From contig JBHELD010000033.1 of assembly GCA_046263255.1 (NCBI GenBank), positions 1 to 64,000 on the forward strand: a stretch of 64,000 nucleotides of DNA, in the 5' to 3' direction. Made by a program: the position numbers and the translations under genes. The notes under the pieces were generated by a model, which was given only the letters and a program-made list of their open reading frames with translations, had not been told where the DNA came from and made no database searches. How positions within the stretch are numbered: position 1 is the first letter of the stretch; each line of letters starts with the position of its first letter. Shown in pieces: positions 16,086 through 24,847 of this stretch. This DNA comes from JALZEG01 sp046263255 (GTDB lineage Bacteria > Actinomycetota > CADDZG01 > WHSQ01).

Positions 16086-16826
16086 TCAGGACGCCGCGGC
16101 CCGCGGCGCCGCGATCGCGAACGCCTTCAGCTCGTCGTAGTGACGGCGGCATTGCGCCAGGAGGCCGCGGCAGGAATCCGGGACCTCCCTGCTCCGCGGC
16201 CGGTACGCCTCGAACCCCGTCGACCGCACGACGTTGTCGTACCAGTACGGCGCCCACGCCCCGTCCTCGGGACGCGGCCCCGCCGGCCACGACAGCATCG
16301 CCGCGTCCCACGCGATCCCGACCCGCGCGCACAGCTCTCTCAGGACGTGCTCCGGGTCGAGCAGCAGCTCGCGCGCGTCGAGGACGGGCGGGTCCTGCCC
16401 CCGCAGCCGGAGGTCGTCGAACAGCCGGGCACCTCGCTCCAGCCCCACGTCGCGCATCGTCGGGCTGGGGAGCTGATGGACGAGCGACGCGAGCACCTCC
16501 GCGGGGTCGCGGATCAGCAGGACGTTGACGCACCGGTCGAGGAAGCTCAGGTCGAGCTCCGGCGTCAGGTGGTGGACCATCTGCTTCATGAACAGCACGT
16601 CCCGGTCGCAGGGGCCGAGGATCACCTCGCCGATCACCCTCGCCGCGTCCGTCTCCAGGAGCGCGAGCAGCTCGTCGCGTCCGGGATGGGGTGCATCCGT
16701 GGTCGCGAGGTAGTGCCCGTAGAGGGGCTCGTCGACGACGCGCGTGTCGCCGCGCTGCCCGAAGCTCCGCATCAGCGCGGTCGAGACGTTGCGGGGGCCG
16801 GACCAGCAGTTGATGCGAAGGGTCAC
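16086..16826 (-). CDS. sulfotransferase-like P-loop protein
   Basis: 246 residues from a GTG. The PAPS-binding loop CWSGPRNVSTALMRSF at residues 7-22 and the downstream LLIRDPAEVLASL helix (3'-phosphate contact by Arg and Ser) mark the sulfotransferase fold. It should transfer sulfate from PAPS or be a related P-loop protein. The acceptor is unknown. It is the first gene of a two-gene operon with the class IV aminotransferase. Confidence 0.82.
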   Translation of the reverse strand: MTLRINCWSGPRNVSTALMRSFGQRGDTRVVDEPLYGHYLATTDAPHPGRDELLALLETDAARVIGEVILGPCDRDVLFMKQMVHHLTPELDLSFLDRCVNVLLIRDPAEVLASLVHQLPSPTMRDVGLERGARLFDDLRLRGQDPPVLDARELLLDPEHVLRELCARVGIAWDAAMLSWPAGPRPEDGAWAPYWYDNVVRSTGFEAYRPRSREVPDSCRGLLAQCRRHYDELKAFAIAAPRAAAS

Positions 16827-16968
16827 CGTCGCGTCCGGGCTCCGCGCCGGGCGGCCGCTCCGTGCTCTCCGTGCATGGCGTCATCCTCCCCCAACCACGA
16901 CGCGCGCCGGTTCGTGGCCCGCTGCGGAGGCGGCGCCGCGACGCACGCGAGGCAGACGGGCGGCACGA

Positions 16969-16996
16969 AAAAGAGGGGCCGGAAGGCCCCTCTTTT
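16969..16996. terminator. bidirectional rho-independent terminator of the cold-shock gene
   Basis: AAAAGAGGGGCC and GGCCCCTCTTTT form a perfect 12-bp stem around a GGAA loop. It lies 15 bp downstream of the cold-shock stop on the reverse strand and ends in a T-rich flank on both sides. Confidence 0.85.
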
Positions 16997-17010
16997 CCCT
17001 GGATACGGGC

Positions 17011-17214
17011 TTAGCCCTGAGTGACGTTGATCGCCTCGGGCCCCTTCTGTCCCTGGCGGGAGTCGAAGGAGACGGTCGCACCTTCGGCCAGGGTCTTGAA
17101 CCCCTCGGTCGAGATGCTGGAGAAGTGCACGAAGAGATCCTTCGAGCCGTCCTCCGGAGTGATGAAGCCGTAACCCTTGGCTTCGTTGAACCACTTGACG
17201 GTACCGGTTGCCAT
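17011..17214 (-). CDS. cold-shock protein
   Basis: 67 residues, a complete single OB-fold cold-shock domain. RNP1 is KGYGFI and RNP2 is DLFVHFS. It binds single-stranded RNA/DNA and acts as an RNA chaperone in the cytosol. A very strong ribosome site (GGGAGGTG) sits 5 bp before the ATG, and an almost 280-bp gap upstream leaves room for the long 5' leader typical of csp genes. It is followed by a strong terminator, so it is transcribed alone. Confidence 0.95.
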   Translation of the reverse strand: MATGTVKWFNEAKGYGFITPEDGSKDLFVHFSSISTEGFKTLAEGATVSFDSRQGQKGPEAINVTQG

Positions 17215-17491
17215 GTTTCACCTCCCATGCTGCCTAACGAACTCGCTCAGGGGGTGACAAGCAACCTCTTAACGCGTCCTCTTTGTTCTACGTCGCTGGA
17301 ACCATACACCCGTCACCCGTATTCCCGTCCGGCGAGATCGAGATCGATCGCGTTGCTTGACGGCCTCCCGTGTCCGGCGGACGATGGAGCCGATCGACTC
17401 GCGTGTCCGATCGGCGCGGGGCACTGCCCTTGCGACTGCCTTCTGCTCTTCCGGGGACTCCAGGCGCTCGCCTCTACGTCAGGAGCCTTCT

Positions 17492-18205
17492 ATGGACGAC
17501 CACCGGCCGGCGGGCGCCGTCGATTGCGCGGTCAACTCGCTGTCCGATCTCCGTCTCGCCGACGAGACCCTCGATTCGATCCTCGGCCACGTCGGCCGCG
17601 TCGGGACGGAAGTGCTGCAGGGATGGGACGCAGCTGCCACCACTCTCGTCGAGCGAGACAGGCTGGCGACGTTCGGGTGCACCGACGGACGGATCAACGC
17701 GGTGGACCAGTTCCAGTACGACCAGCAGCGCGGCCCCTGCGTCGACGCGCTGGGGGGAGAGATCAAGTACATCGACGGCGATAACATCCCTCCCAAGTGG
17801 CGCCAGTTCGCGGCCGTCGCCGCCGACCACGACGTCTATTCCGTCCTGTCGTTCCCGCTGCGACTCGACGACGAGGTGATCGGGGCCCTCAACTTCTACT
17901 CGCGCGAGCGCGACGCCCTGCGTCCGGGTCAGCGGGAGGAGGGCGCGCTGTTCGCGGCACAGGCCGCGGTGACGATCGCCAACGCGAAGGCGCTCCAGTC
18001 TGCGACGACGCACGTCGCGCAGCTGGAGGAGGCTCTCCAGACGCGCACGCTCATCGGCCAGGCGACGGGACTGCTGATGGCCCAGGAGGGCCTGACTTCC
18101 GAGGAGGCGTTCCAGAAGCTCGTGAAGGTGTCGCAGAACGCGAACCTCAAGCTCCGGGAGATCGCCCAGCGGTACGTGGAGACCTGGGAGACGCAGGGCG
18201 GCTAG
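17492..18205 (+). CDS. GAF-ANTAR transcription antitermination regulator
   Basis: 237 residues. Residues about 25-165 form a GAF sensor domain (CVDALGGE, YSVLSFPLRLDDEVIGALNFYS). Residues 175-230 form an ANTAR domain with RTLIGQATGLLMAQEGLTSE and the following FQKLVKVSQNANLKLREIA helices. ANTAR domains bind paired RNA hexaloops to prevent termination. Actinobacteria carry many stand-alone GAF-ANTAR proteins, whose signals are mostly unknown. The ATG at 17492 follows AGGAG; a longer frame from 17357 has no domain content. Confidence 0.9.
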   Translation: MDDHRPAGAVDCAVNSLSDLRLADETLDSILGHVGRVGTEVLQGWDAAATTLVERDRLATFGCTDGRINAVDQFQYDQQRGPCVDALGGEIKYIDGDNIPPKWRQFAAVAADHDVYSVLSFPLRLDDEVIGALNFYSRERDALRPGQREEGALFAAQAAVTIANAKALQSATTHVAQLEEALQTRTLIGQATGLLMAQEGLTSEEAFQKLVKVSQNANLKLREIAQRYVETWETQGG

Positions 18206-18304
18206 CAGAAACGGCGCCCCCACCACCTCCGCGCGGCCCGGGAAGTGCGACGCGACGTCGCCCGCGTGTCGACCTGGAGATGCCGCAGGGCCCACAATGC
18301 GGGC

Positions 18305-18829
18305 GTGGCCGCGCAGGTGGCGTTCCTGAGGGCGATAAACGTGGGGGCGAGACGTGTCTCGATGGACCGCCTCCGCGCCGCCTTCGACGACCTCGGGTTC
18401 GACGGCGTCTCGACGTTCATCGCCAGCGGCAACGTCTTGTTCACCGGCGACGGCACTGCCCCCGACCTGGAGAAGCGCATCGAGGCGGCACTCGCCGCCG
18501 CGCTCGGGTTCGAGGTAGCGACGTTCGTGCGGCGCGCCTCGCAGATCGGGCGCATCGTTGCCGGCCACCCTTTTGGCAAGAGCGTGGGCGACCAGGTGCA
18601 CGTCGGCTTCCTGAAGAGGCGCCTCGACGGCTCGGCGCGAACGGCGATCGAGCGGCTGAGCAACGAGACCGACGAGGTGGCCGCCGCGGGGAGAGAGGTC
18701 TACTGGCTCGCTCGCGGCGGTATGGGCCGGGCGACGATCTCTGGCGCCGCGCTGGAGAAGGCGCTGGGGCAACCTACGACCTTGCGAAGCCTGAAGATGC
18801 TGAGTCGCCTGCAGGAGAAGCTGAGGTGA
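18305..18829 (+). CDS. DUF1697 family protein
   Basis: 174 residues from the GTG at 18305. The start AAQVAFLRAINVG, then MDRLRAAFDDLGF, then TFIASGNVLF are the conserved opening of DUF1697 proteins. The family is widespread but has no assigned function. It is a monocistronic-looking gene 27 bp before the OsmC gene, possibly in one transcript. Confidence 0.85.
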   Translation: MAAQVAFLRAINVGARRVSMDRLRAAFDDLGFDGVSTFIASGNVLFTGDGTAPDLEKRIEAALAAALGFEVATFVRRASQIGRIVAGHPFGKSVGDQVHVGFLKRRLDGSARTAIERLSNETDEVAAAGREVYWLARGGMGRATISGAALEKALGQPTTLRSLKMLSRLQEKLR

Positions 18830-18856
18830 CGGCGTCGCCCTACGAACGGAGGTGCC

Positions 18857-19378
18857 ATGCACAACGTGCGGCTCGATCGGATAGACGAAACACGGAAGAA
18901 GGCGGAGCAGGACGTGTCGGCGGCGAAGCTCCAGGTCGACCTCGACGGCTCCTGGCGCAGCGACGAGAGCAAGACGCAGTTCGCGGGGACCGTCGCGTTC
19001 CCCCAGGGAGAGGTCACGTTCGAGGCCGACTTCCCGCCGTTCCTCGGCGGCGACGGCCGGGCTCCCACCCCCCTCGCCTACTGCTTCTACGGCGCCATGT
19101 GCTGCTACGGCGCCACTTTTGCGACGCAGGCCGCGGGCGCGGGGGTCGAGATCCGCGACCTGCGGATCAACCTTCGGCTCGAGGTCGATTTCCGCACTGC
19201 TCTCGGTCTCGGCGCGTTCCCTCCGGTCTCGGAGTTCCGCTTCACGGTCGACGTCGACACCGACGCGTCCGACGAGGACGTCCAGCGGGTCAAGAAGCTC
19301 GCCGACGAACGGTGCCCTGCGATCTGGGCGATGGAGAACAAGGTTCCGTACACGACGACGGCGAGCAGGCGTACCTGA
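18857..19378 (+). CDS. OsmC-like peroxiredoxin-type protein
   Basis: 173 residues. OsmC/Ohr proteins reduce organic hydroperoxides with two cysteines. Here the first lies in the YCFYGAMCCYG helix (Cys76, Cys82, Cys83) and the second in DERCPA (Cys153). The N-terminal part has the expected beta strands with FAGTVAFPQGEVTFEADFP. The Cys-Cys pair at 82-83 is unusual. Function as a peroxide-detoxifying enzyme is likely but the partner reductant is unknown. Confidence 0.82.
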   Translation: MHNVRLDRIDETRKKAEQDVSAAKLQVDLDGSWRSDESKTQFAGTVAFPQGEVTFEADFPPFLGGDGRAPTPLAYCFYGAMCCYGATFATQAAGAGVEIRDLRINLRLEVDFRTALGLGAFPPVSEFRFTVDVDTDASDEDVQRVKKLADERCPAIWAMENKVPYTTTASRRT

Positions 19379-19489
19379 GCGCGGTCCGCCGGCCGGGGGC
19401 CGTTACGGCGGGTCCCGGCAGGGAGGGGGTAGCTCTCCGGCGAATCTTCGAATCATGTCCCGGCGGTGACCCTGCGGTGGAGGCGGTAG

Positions 19490-21421
19490 ATGCGGTCGAA
19501 GTGGATGGCTCCCTTGGCCCCGCTGGTCGGGCTCCTGATGGTCGCATCGTCGGCGGGGGCCCCGGCGGTGGCCGGGTCGCAGGCCAAGAGGCGACGCGGC
19601 CCCGCCAGCATTGCGATCAAGCACCTGCGCGTTAACCCGAAATCGGTGAAGGTCACCGACCTCTACACCTCCAATCACAACCACGTCACGCACGTCTACC
19701 TGCGGCAGGTCATCAAGGGTGAGGAGACGGTCGGCGCCGAGGCGACGGTCAACATCCAGGACGGCGCCGTCGTCTACAGCGGATCGCGCTTCATCGACCC
19801 CAAGGACGCATCGGGCGACCCGGTGCTCGACGCTCGCTCTGCGCTCTCTGCCGCGCTTGCGTCGCTGAGGGGCGAGATCCACAGGGTCACGAGACCGCCG
19901 TCTCTCGTGTATCGGGTGCTTCCGGATCGCACCGCCCGGCTCGCGTACGACATGGAGATCGAGACGTCGCGTCACTGGTGGAACATCTCCGTCGACGCGG
20001 AGACCGGCCGGATCCTGGAGCGCTACGACCTCATCGACAGCGAGAACGTGGGCGACATCGCCGCGAGAACGGCTCGCCCCGAGGACGCCGCCGCGGCGCA
20101 AGCTCTGGTCAAGCCGATCCTGCCGCCGCAGCGCGCCGACGACGGGTCTTCGTACAACGTCTATCCCCTGCCGCTCGAGAGCCCGAACGACGGACCTCGC
20201 GCGATCGTCGAGAACCCGGCCGACAGGCTGGCGTCGCCGTTCGGGTGGCACGACACGAACGGGATCGCCGGCCCGGAGTTCACGATCACCCGCGGCAACA
20301 ACGTCAACGCATACCCCGACACCGTCCAGGACAACTCGTCGGACCCGGCGGGTCAACCGGACGGCGGGCGCGGCCTCGACTTCAACCATCCGATCCGGAC
20401 GTTCGACGCGACTCCGGCCGTGTATCGCGACGCGGCGGTCGACAACCTCTTCTACTGGAACAACGTCATGCACGACGTGACGTTCCGCTACGGGTTCAAC
20501 GAGGAGGCGGGGAACTTCCAGGCGGCGAACTTCAGCGGGAGCGGCCGCGGAGGCGACGAGGTCCAGGCGGAGGCCCAGGACGGGGGCGGCGTTCTGAACG
20601 CGAACTTCGCGACACCTGCCGAGGGCGTGCCCGGGCGCATGCAGATGTATCTGTGGGTCGACGCGTTCGAGACGCTGGGCCTGGGGCGCGACGACATCGT
20701 GCGCGAGTACAGCGCTCAGGTGCGGGACGGCGACCTCGACTCCGGCGTGATAGCGCACGAATACGGCCACGGGATCTCGAACCGTCTGGTCGGCGGTCCC
20801 GACAACGTCGGTTGCCTGCGGACGCACGACGAGCGTGAGGGCGAGGGCTGGAGCGACTTCTGGGCCTACGCGCTAACGATGCGACGCGGAGACGACGGGA
20901 GGACCCCGCGCGGCATCGGTACCTACGTGATCTATCAGGACGAGGGCCGCTCGAGCACCGGCATCCGGATCACGCCCTACTCCACCAACATGAAGGTCAA
21001 TCCCTCCACGTACGAGACGATCAAGACGGCGGCCGAGCCGCACGGCGTCGGCTACGTCTGGGCGACGATGCTGTGGGACCTGTACTGGAACCTGGTCGAC
21101 AAGCACGGGTTCAACCCGAACCCCTACGAGTCCTGGAGGACCGGCGGCAACAACCTCACGATCCAGCTCGTCGTGGACGGGATGAAGTTCGCGCCGTGCG
21201 AGCCGGGATTCGAGGACGCTCGCGACGCGATCATCGCCGCGGACGCAGCGCTTACGGGAAACGTCGCAAAGGGGGTGCCGGGCGACAACGAATGCCTCAT
21301 CTGGCGCACGTTCGCCCGGCGCGGCCTGGGGGTCGACGCGAAGCAGGGAGATTTCGAGAGCAAGGCCGACGGGACCGACGGGTTCGACGTTCCGGGCCGC
21401 TGCCGCGGCAAAGGGAGCTGA
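19490..21421 (+). CDS. secreted M36 (fungalysin-like) metalloprotease
   Basis: 643 residues. A signal peptide (hydrophobic run LAPLVGLLMVASSAGAP) is followed by an FTP/PepSY-type propeptide and a catalytic domain. Zinc ligands are the two His of VIAHEYGHGIS (near residue 423) and the Glu of GEGWSDFW about 30 residues later, the M36 signature. The FYWNNVMHDV motif is also typical. It should be an extracellular endopeptidase activated by removal of the propeptide. It is transcribed alone and converges with the kelch lipoprotein gene. Confidence 0.92.
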   Translation: MRSKWMAPLAPLVGLLMVASSAGAPAVAGSQAKRRRGPASIAIKHLRVNPKSVKVTDLYTSNHNHVTHVYLRQVIKGEETVGAEATVNIQDGAVVYSGSRFIDPKDASGDPVLDARSALSAALASLRGEIHRVTRPPSLVYRVLPDRTARLAYDMEIETSRHWWNISVDAETGRILERYDLIDSENVGDIAARTARPEDAAAAQALVKPILPPQRADDGSSYNVYPLPLESPNDGPRAIVENPADRLASPFGWHDTNGIAGPEFTITRGNNVNAYPDTVQDNSSDPAGQPDGGRGLDFNHPIRTFDATPAVYRDAAVDNLFYWNNVMHDVTFRYGFNEEAGNFQAANFSGSGRGGDEVQAEAQDGGGVLNANFATPAEGVPGRMQMYLWVDAFETLGLGRDDIVREYSAQVRDGDLDSGVIAHEYGHGISNRLVGGPDNVGCLRTHDEREGEGWSDFWAYALTMRRGDDGRTPRGIGTYVIYQDEGRSSTGIRITPYSTNMKVNPSTYETIKTAAEPHGVGYVWATMLWDLYWNLVDKHGFNPNPYESWRTGGNNLTIQLVVDGMKFAPCEPGFEDARDAIIAADAALTGNVAKGVPGDNECLIWRTFARRGLGVDAKQGDFESKADGTDGFDVPGRCRGKGS

Positions 21422-21446
21422 GCGTCGGGATCGGCGGATCGCGGCG

Positions 21447-23093
21447 TCACTCGCGTTCCTCGCGCGGGCGAGGTACGACCCGCCGCCAGACGTTCGCCGC
21501 GGGCTCGTACCACGCTCCGTCACCAAGCGAGATGTGGCCGAAGTCCCAGGTCCCGCCGAAGACCAGCATCTCGGCACCGGTCCAGACCGCTGCATGTTCG
21601 AACCGAGGCTTGATCGGCGCCCGCGGGAGTCGCCGCCAGCGATCGCGCACCGGATCGTAGGCCGCCGCGTCCGCGAACGATCGCCGGTAGTCGTATCCGC
21701 CGAAGACGACGACCTCCGAACCCGTCCAGACCGCCGAATGGTCGTAGCGGCCTCGTAGCGGCGATCTGGAGAGCTTCCGCCAGGAGTCGTGGACGGGATC
21801 GTAGGCGGCGCCGTCGGCTACCGGACGGCTGAACGACGACCCGCCCCACACGACCACCTCGCTACCGGTCCAAACGAGCGGTAGCCATTCGCGCGGCGAA
21901 AGAGGCGATGGAGCGATCTTCCTCCACGTGTCGGTCGCCGGGTTGTAAGCCAGGCCGCCCGGCAGTTGGGTATTCGCATTGCCCCCGCCGAAGACGATCA
22001 TCTCCGCGCCGGTCCATACCGCCGCATGGGACCAGCGACCCCCTCCGGGTGCGGGCGCGGTCCTCCGCCATGCGCGCGTGAGCGGGTCGTATGCCAGTCC
22101 TCTTCGAGACGGATGCGCGGAATGGCTGGGACCACCCCACAGCAAGAGCTCACGCCCGGTCCAGACGCCCTCGAAGCCTCCGGTGCGCCGGAACGGGAAC
22201 GGGAGAGGCCTCCACGAGCCGGCTTCGGGCGAATAGGCCGCCGCGACAACACCGTAGTTCGGACGCGTCTTGGTCCCCACGACGATGAGCTCGCTCCCCG
22301 TCCACGCCTCTGCCTCGGGTCTGAATGCGGGCACCTCGGGGGGAGGTATCCGAGCGGCACGACGCGATCCCGCGTCGATCGAGAATCCGTCCATCGCGAC
22401 GTCTCCGTAGGCGAAGTGGCCTCCGCGACTTCCACCCCAGACGAGCGCCATGCCGTTCACGCTCGCCGCCGCAGGTCCGGAACGTGCGGATCCTGCCGAT
22501 CCGTCCGCGCACGGCCGAGGTTCGGCGGCCGCCACATCGTCAACCGCTCGGAAAGTCAGGTAGAAGGCACACGGCTCGTTCATCGCCTGAACGGGTCCTG
22601 CGCCGGCGAGCGACGTGATCGCGCAGCCGTCGGTGCCGGCGTTCAGGGCCAGCGAGACGCGCCGGATGCCGGCATCGGACAGGCGCTTGCTCGTGCGCGT
22701 GATGAGCATCTGAAACCCGTTCCTGGACGGGTGGAAGGCGCTATAGCCCGAGCTCCGTATCCGATCGCCCGCGGCCCACGCAGCACGCGCCCAGTCTTCG
22801 ACGCCGTGGAACGAGGAGTCCCCGCTGTAGGCGCCGACGACCAGGTCCTCGATCACGGGTGCTGTGACCAACGCCTTCAGCGCACCCAGGGCACGGCCGT
22901 TGTAGGCGGCGAGGAATTCGTCGATGAGGCGATCCGGAAACGGCCGGCAGAGGGCGCTCTTGGCAGGGGAGGCGGTCGGAGACGGTGTCCCGGGAGGCCG
23001 GGAGCCCGCGTCTCGGCCCGTTTGCGTGCACGCCGCAACGGCGAGGACGGCGGCAACCAGTGCCGGCATCGGAACGAGGCGCGGTCTCACCAC
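21447..23093 (-). CDS. kelch-repeat lipoprotein
   Basis: 548 residues. The signal peptide ends in a lipobox LAVAAC (Cys near residue 22), so it is anchored to the outer face of the membrane. Residues 45-200 form an uncharacterised domain containing an AYNGRALGALKALV segment. From about residue 215 there are six or so kelch blades of about 50 residues, each with WTGxExxxxGG and usually YDPxxDxWRxL. The product is a probable beta-propeller binding protein. It starts at GTG 23093 and ends 25 bp from the M36 protease stop (convergent). Confidence 0.88.
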   Translation of the reverse strand: MVRPRLVPMPALVAAVLAVAACTQTGRDAGSRPPGTPSPTASPAKSALCRPFPDRLIDEFLAAYNGRALGALKALVTAPVIEDLVVGAYSGDSSFHGVEDWARAAWAAGDRIRSSGYSAFHPSRNGFQMLITRTSKRLSDAGIRRVSLALNAGTDGCAITSLAGAGPVQAMNEPCAFYLTFRAVDDVAAAEPRPCADGSAGSARSGPAAASVNGMALVWGGSRGGHFAYGDVAMDGFSIDAGSRRAARIPPPEVPAFRPEAEAWTGSELIVVGTKTRPNYGVVAAAYSPEAGSWRPLPFPFRRTGGFEGVWTGRELLLWGGPSHSAHPSRRGLAYDPLTRAWRRTAPAPGGGRWSHAAVWTGAEMIVFGGGNANTQLPGGLAYNPATDTWRKIAPSPLSPREWLPLVWTGSEVVVWGGSSFSRPVADGAAYDPVHDSWRKLSRSPLRGRYDHSAVWTGSEVVVFGGYDYRRSFADAAAYDPVRDRWRRLPRAPIKPRFEHAAVWTGAEMLVFGGTWDFGHISLGDGAWYEPAANVWRRVVPRPREERE

Positions 23094-23295
23094 CTATTGG
23101 ACGCCTTCGTCCACCTCCAGGTTCGCTTCGAACGGCTGTCCGAGAAAACCCCTGGCTGCTCGGAGAAAGCTCGATGTCCTATCGTGACGACCCGGCCGCC
23201 GCTACCTCGGCGGGCTACGACATGCGTATGCCCGGTACGTCCGCTCGGCTTGTCTCGCCCGTCCGTCTACGCCGTAGGCCACGCATGTGAAGCGC

Positions 23296-23676
23296 CTACT
23301 GCCCCGCCCCGAGCGCCGCTTCCCACGCGGGAAGGTCGCGCACGAACCACGCGACTGAATCCGGCCGGCCCGCGTCGTTCGTGAACCTCACGCGCAGGAG
23401 CTGTCGACCGATCGTCTTTCCGAGATGGGACCTCGTTCGCTCCACGGCACTTACGCGGTCGCGGGGGATGGCCAGCTCGCGACGGGGCAGCCACATGATG
23501 AAAAGGATCTGGTGTGGCGACGCGGCAAGATAGCCGTTGCCGCGCAACTGCGCCCTGCCGCGGGATTCGACCCCAAAGAAGTTCGCGGATTCATCCGCCG
23601 CAACTATGCTTTCTTCTCCCAGTCGGGCGTGGATCTCGGCAGCGATCGCTCGCCGACGCTTGCGAAGAAGGAGCAT
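23296..23676 (-). CDS. PH-like domain protein of unknown function
   Basis: 126 residues. After a basic N-terminus the GNGYLAASPHQILFIMW / ELAIPRDRVSAVERT / LLRVRFTND / WFVRD pattern looks like a single bacterial PH-like (YokE/GRAM-like) beta barrel. No transmembrane helix is seen. A diverged gene of similar layout is at 28116, and a broken relative at about 28.6 kb. Function unknown. Confidence 0.65.
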   Translation of the reverse strand: MLLLRKRRRAIAAEIHARLGEESIVAADESANFFGVESRGRAQLRGNGYLAASPHQILFIMWLPRRELAIPRDRVSAVERTRSHLGKTIGRQLLRVRFTNDAGRPDSVAWFVRDLPAWEAALGAGQ

Positions 23677-23833
23677 CGCCGGAGTCTACGCGGCGACGCG
23701 GCCGCAGCCTTGATCTGCTCCCGTACTCCTTCAGGTGGCCGGTCGAACTAAAGCGCCCTCGCGACCGGAGGACTACGTTCGCGTCTGCTGTGGTCGGGAG
23801 GTTCTGCTGGTTCTTCGACATCTTGCTGCGGCC

Positions 23834-24712
23834 CTAGTCCCCTTCCCCTACCGGAGACCCACGTACGTCACTCGGTATCGAGCTCCAGCTCGCCAGGAGG
23901 TCCAAAGCCTCTTGTGACGCCGAGTTCGGCTCGGCCACATAGACGAAGATGCTCTGACCCGGATCACCCGGGGGTTCAAGTGCTTCGTAGGTCAGAGTCA
24001 GGTCACCGACGACCGGGTGATGGAAATGCTTCGTCCCGCTGCGATGGAAGCGGACGTCGTGGCGTGCCCACCGCACTCGGAAATCCTCGCTACGGGTAGA
24101 GAGCTCGCCGATCAGGTCCGAAAGACCGCGGTCGTAGGGATCTCTGCCCGCCTGGGCGCGCAAGAGCGCCACGACGTCGTTCGCGATCGTCTCCCAGTCC
24201 TTGTAAAAGTCGACTGCGCGGGGGTTCAGGAAGACATTTCTAGCGCCGTTCGATGGACGCCCGGCATCGGCGAAGAGGTCGGGAAAGAGCGCGCGGCCGA
24301 GACGATTCCCATAGAGGACGTCCAGACGTCCGTTCTGGACGAAGGCCGGGACCGTCATCGAATCGAGGAGGCGCTGGATGCTCGGTCGGACGCGCTGCTG
24401 CGCCGGCCGGCGGCTCGCGGGGCGACTCGCGTTCGCCGCATGGAAGAGGTCGAACAGGTGAGCGCGCTCTGCTTCGTCGAGCTGAAGCGCGCGGGTGAGA
24501 CCTTCGAGCACGCTCTCCGACACTCCTCGGGCATTCCCGCGTTCCAGTCGCGTGTAGTACTCGACGCTGATCCCCGCGAGCAGAGCGACCTCCTCGCGCC
24601 GCAGCCCCGGGACACGCCGCCTGCCTCCGTAGGCAGGCAGGCGCGCTTGCTCCGGGGTGATCCTGGCGCGCCTCGTCACCAGGAAATCCCGTATCTCCTC
24701 GCCGTTGCTCAC
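23834..24712 (-). CDS. XRE-family regulator with MmyB-type ligand domain
   Basis: 292 residues from a GTG. Residues 8-75 form the helix-turn-helix (VPGLRREEVALLAGISVEY followed by YTRLERG). Residues 105-275 match the MmyB-like ligand-binding domain with VQNGRLDVLYGNRLGRALF and the late FVYVAEPNSASQEAL block. Such regulators usually control the divergent oxidoreductase gene, here the zinc alcohol dehydrogenase. A palindrome in the 135-bp shared intergenic region is a candidate operator. Confidence 0.9.
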   Translation of the reverse strand: MSNGEEIRDFLVTRRARITPEQARLPAYGGRRRVPGLRREEVALLAGISVEYYTRLERGNARGVSESVLEGLTRALQLDEAERAHLFDLFHAANASRPASRRPAQQRVRPSIQRLLDSMTVPAFVQNGRLDVLYGNRLGRALFPDLFADAGRPSNGARNVFLNPRAVDFYKDWETIANDVVALLRAQAGRDPYDRGLSDLIGELSTRSEDFRVRWARHDVRFHRSGTKHFHHPVVGDLTLTYEALEPPGDPGQSIFVYVAEPNSASQEALDLLASWSSIPSDVRGSPVGEGD

Positions 24713-24764
24713 GTAACGACGGTATCCCTCTGCGGCCGGAAGAGGGAGGCACTGCCAGTACCCC

Positions 24765-24783
24765 TAACGACGCGGTCTCGTTA
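24765..24783. promoter_or_regulatory. candidate operator of the XRE regulator
   Basis: TAACGA-CGCGGTC-TCGTTA is a perfect 6-bp inverted repeat. The half site TAACGAC occurs again at 24715-24721 at the regulator's own start. Location between the divergent regulator and dehydrogenase genes supports binding by the XRE protein, but this is an inference. Confidence 0.5.
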
Positions 24784-24847
24784 GAACGCGCTTCCCGGGG
24801 CATGGTGACTACACACCCAATAGACACTGGAAGGAAAGAGGAAGCTA

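Noticed and set aside
22091..22512. short forward and reverse frames inside the kelch gene
   Set aside because: They are Arg-rich shadows of the kelch repeats and have no independent support.
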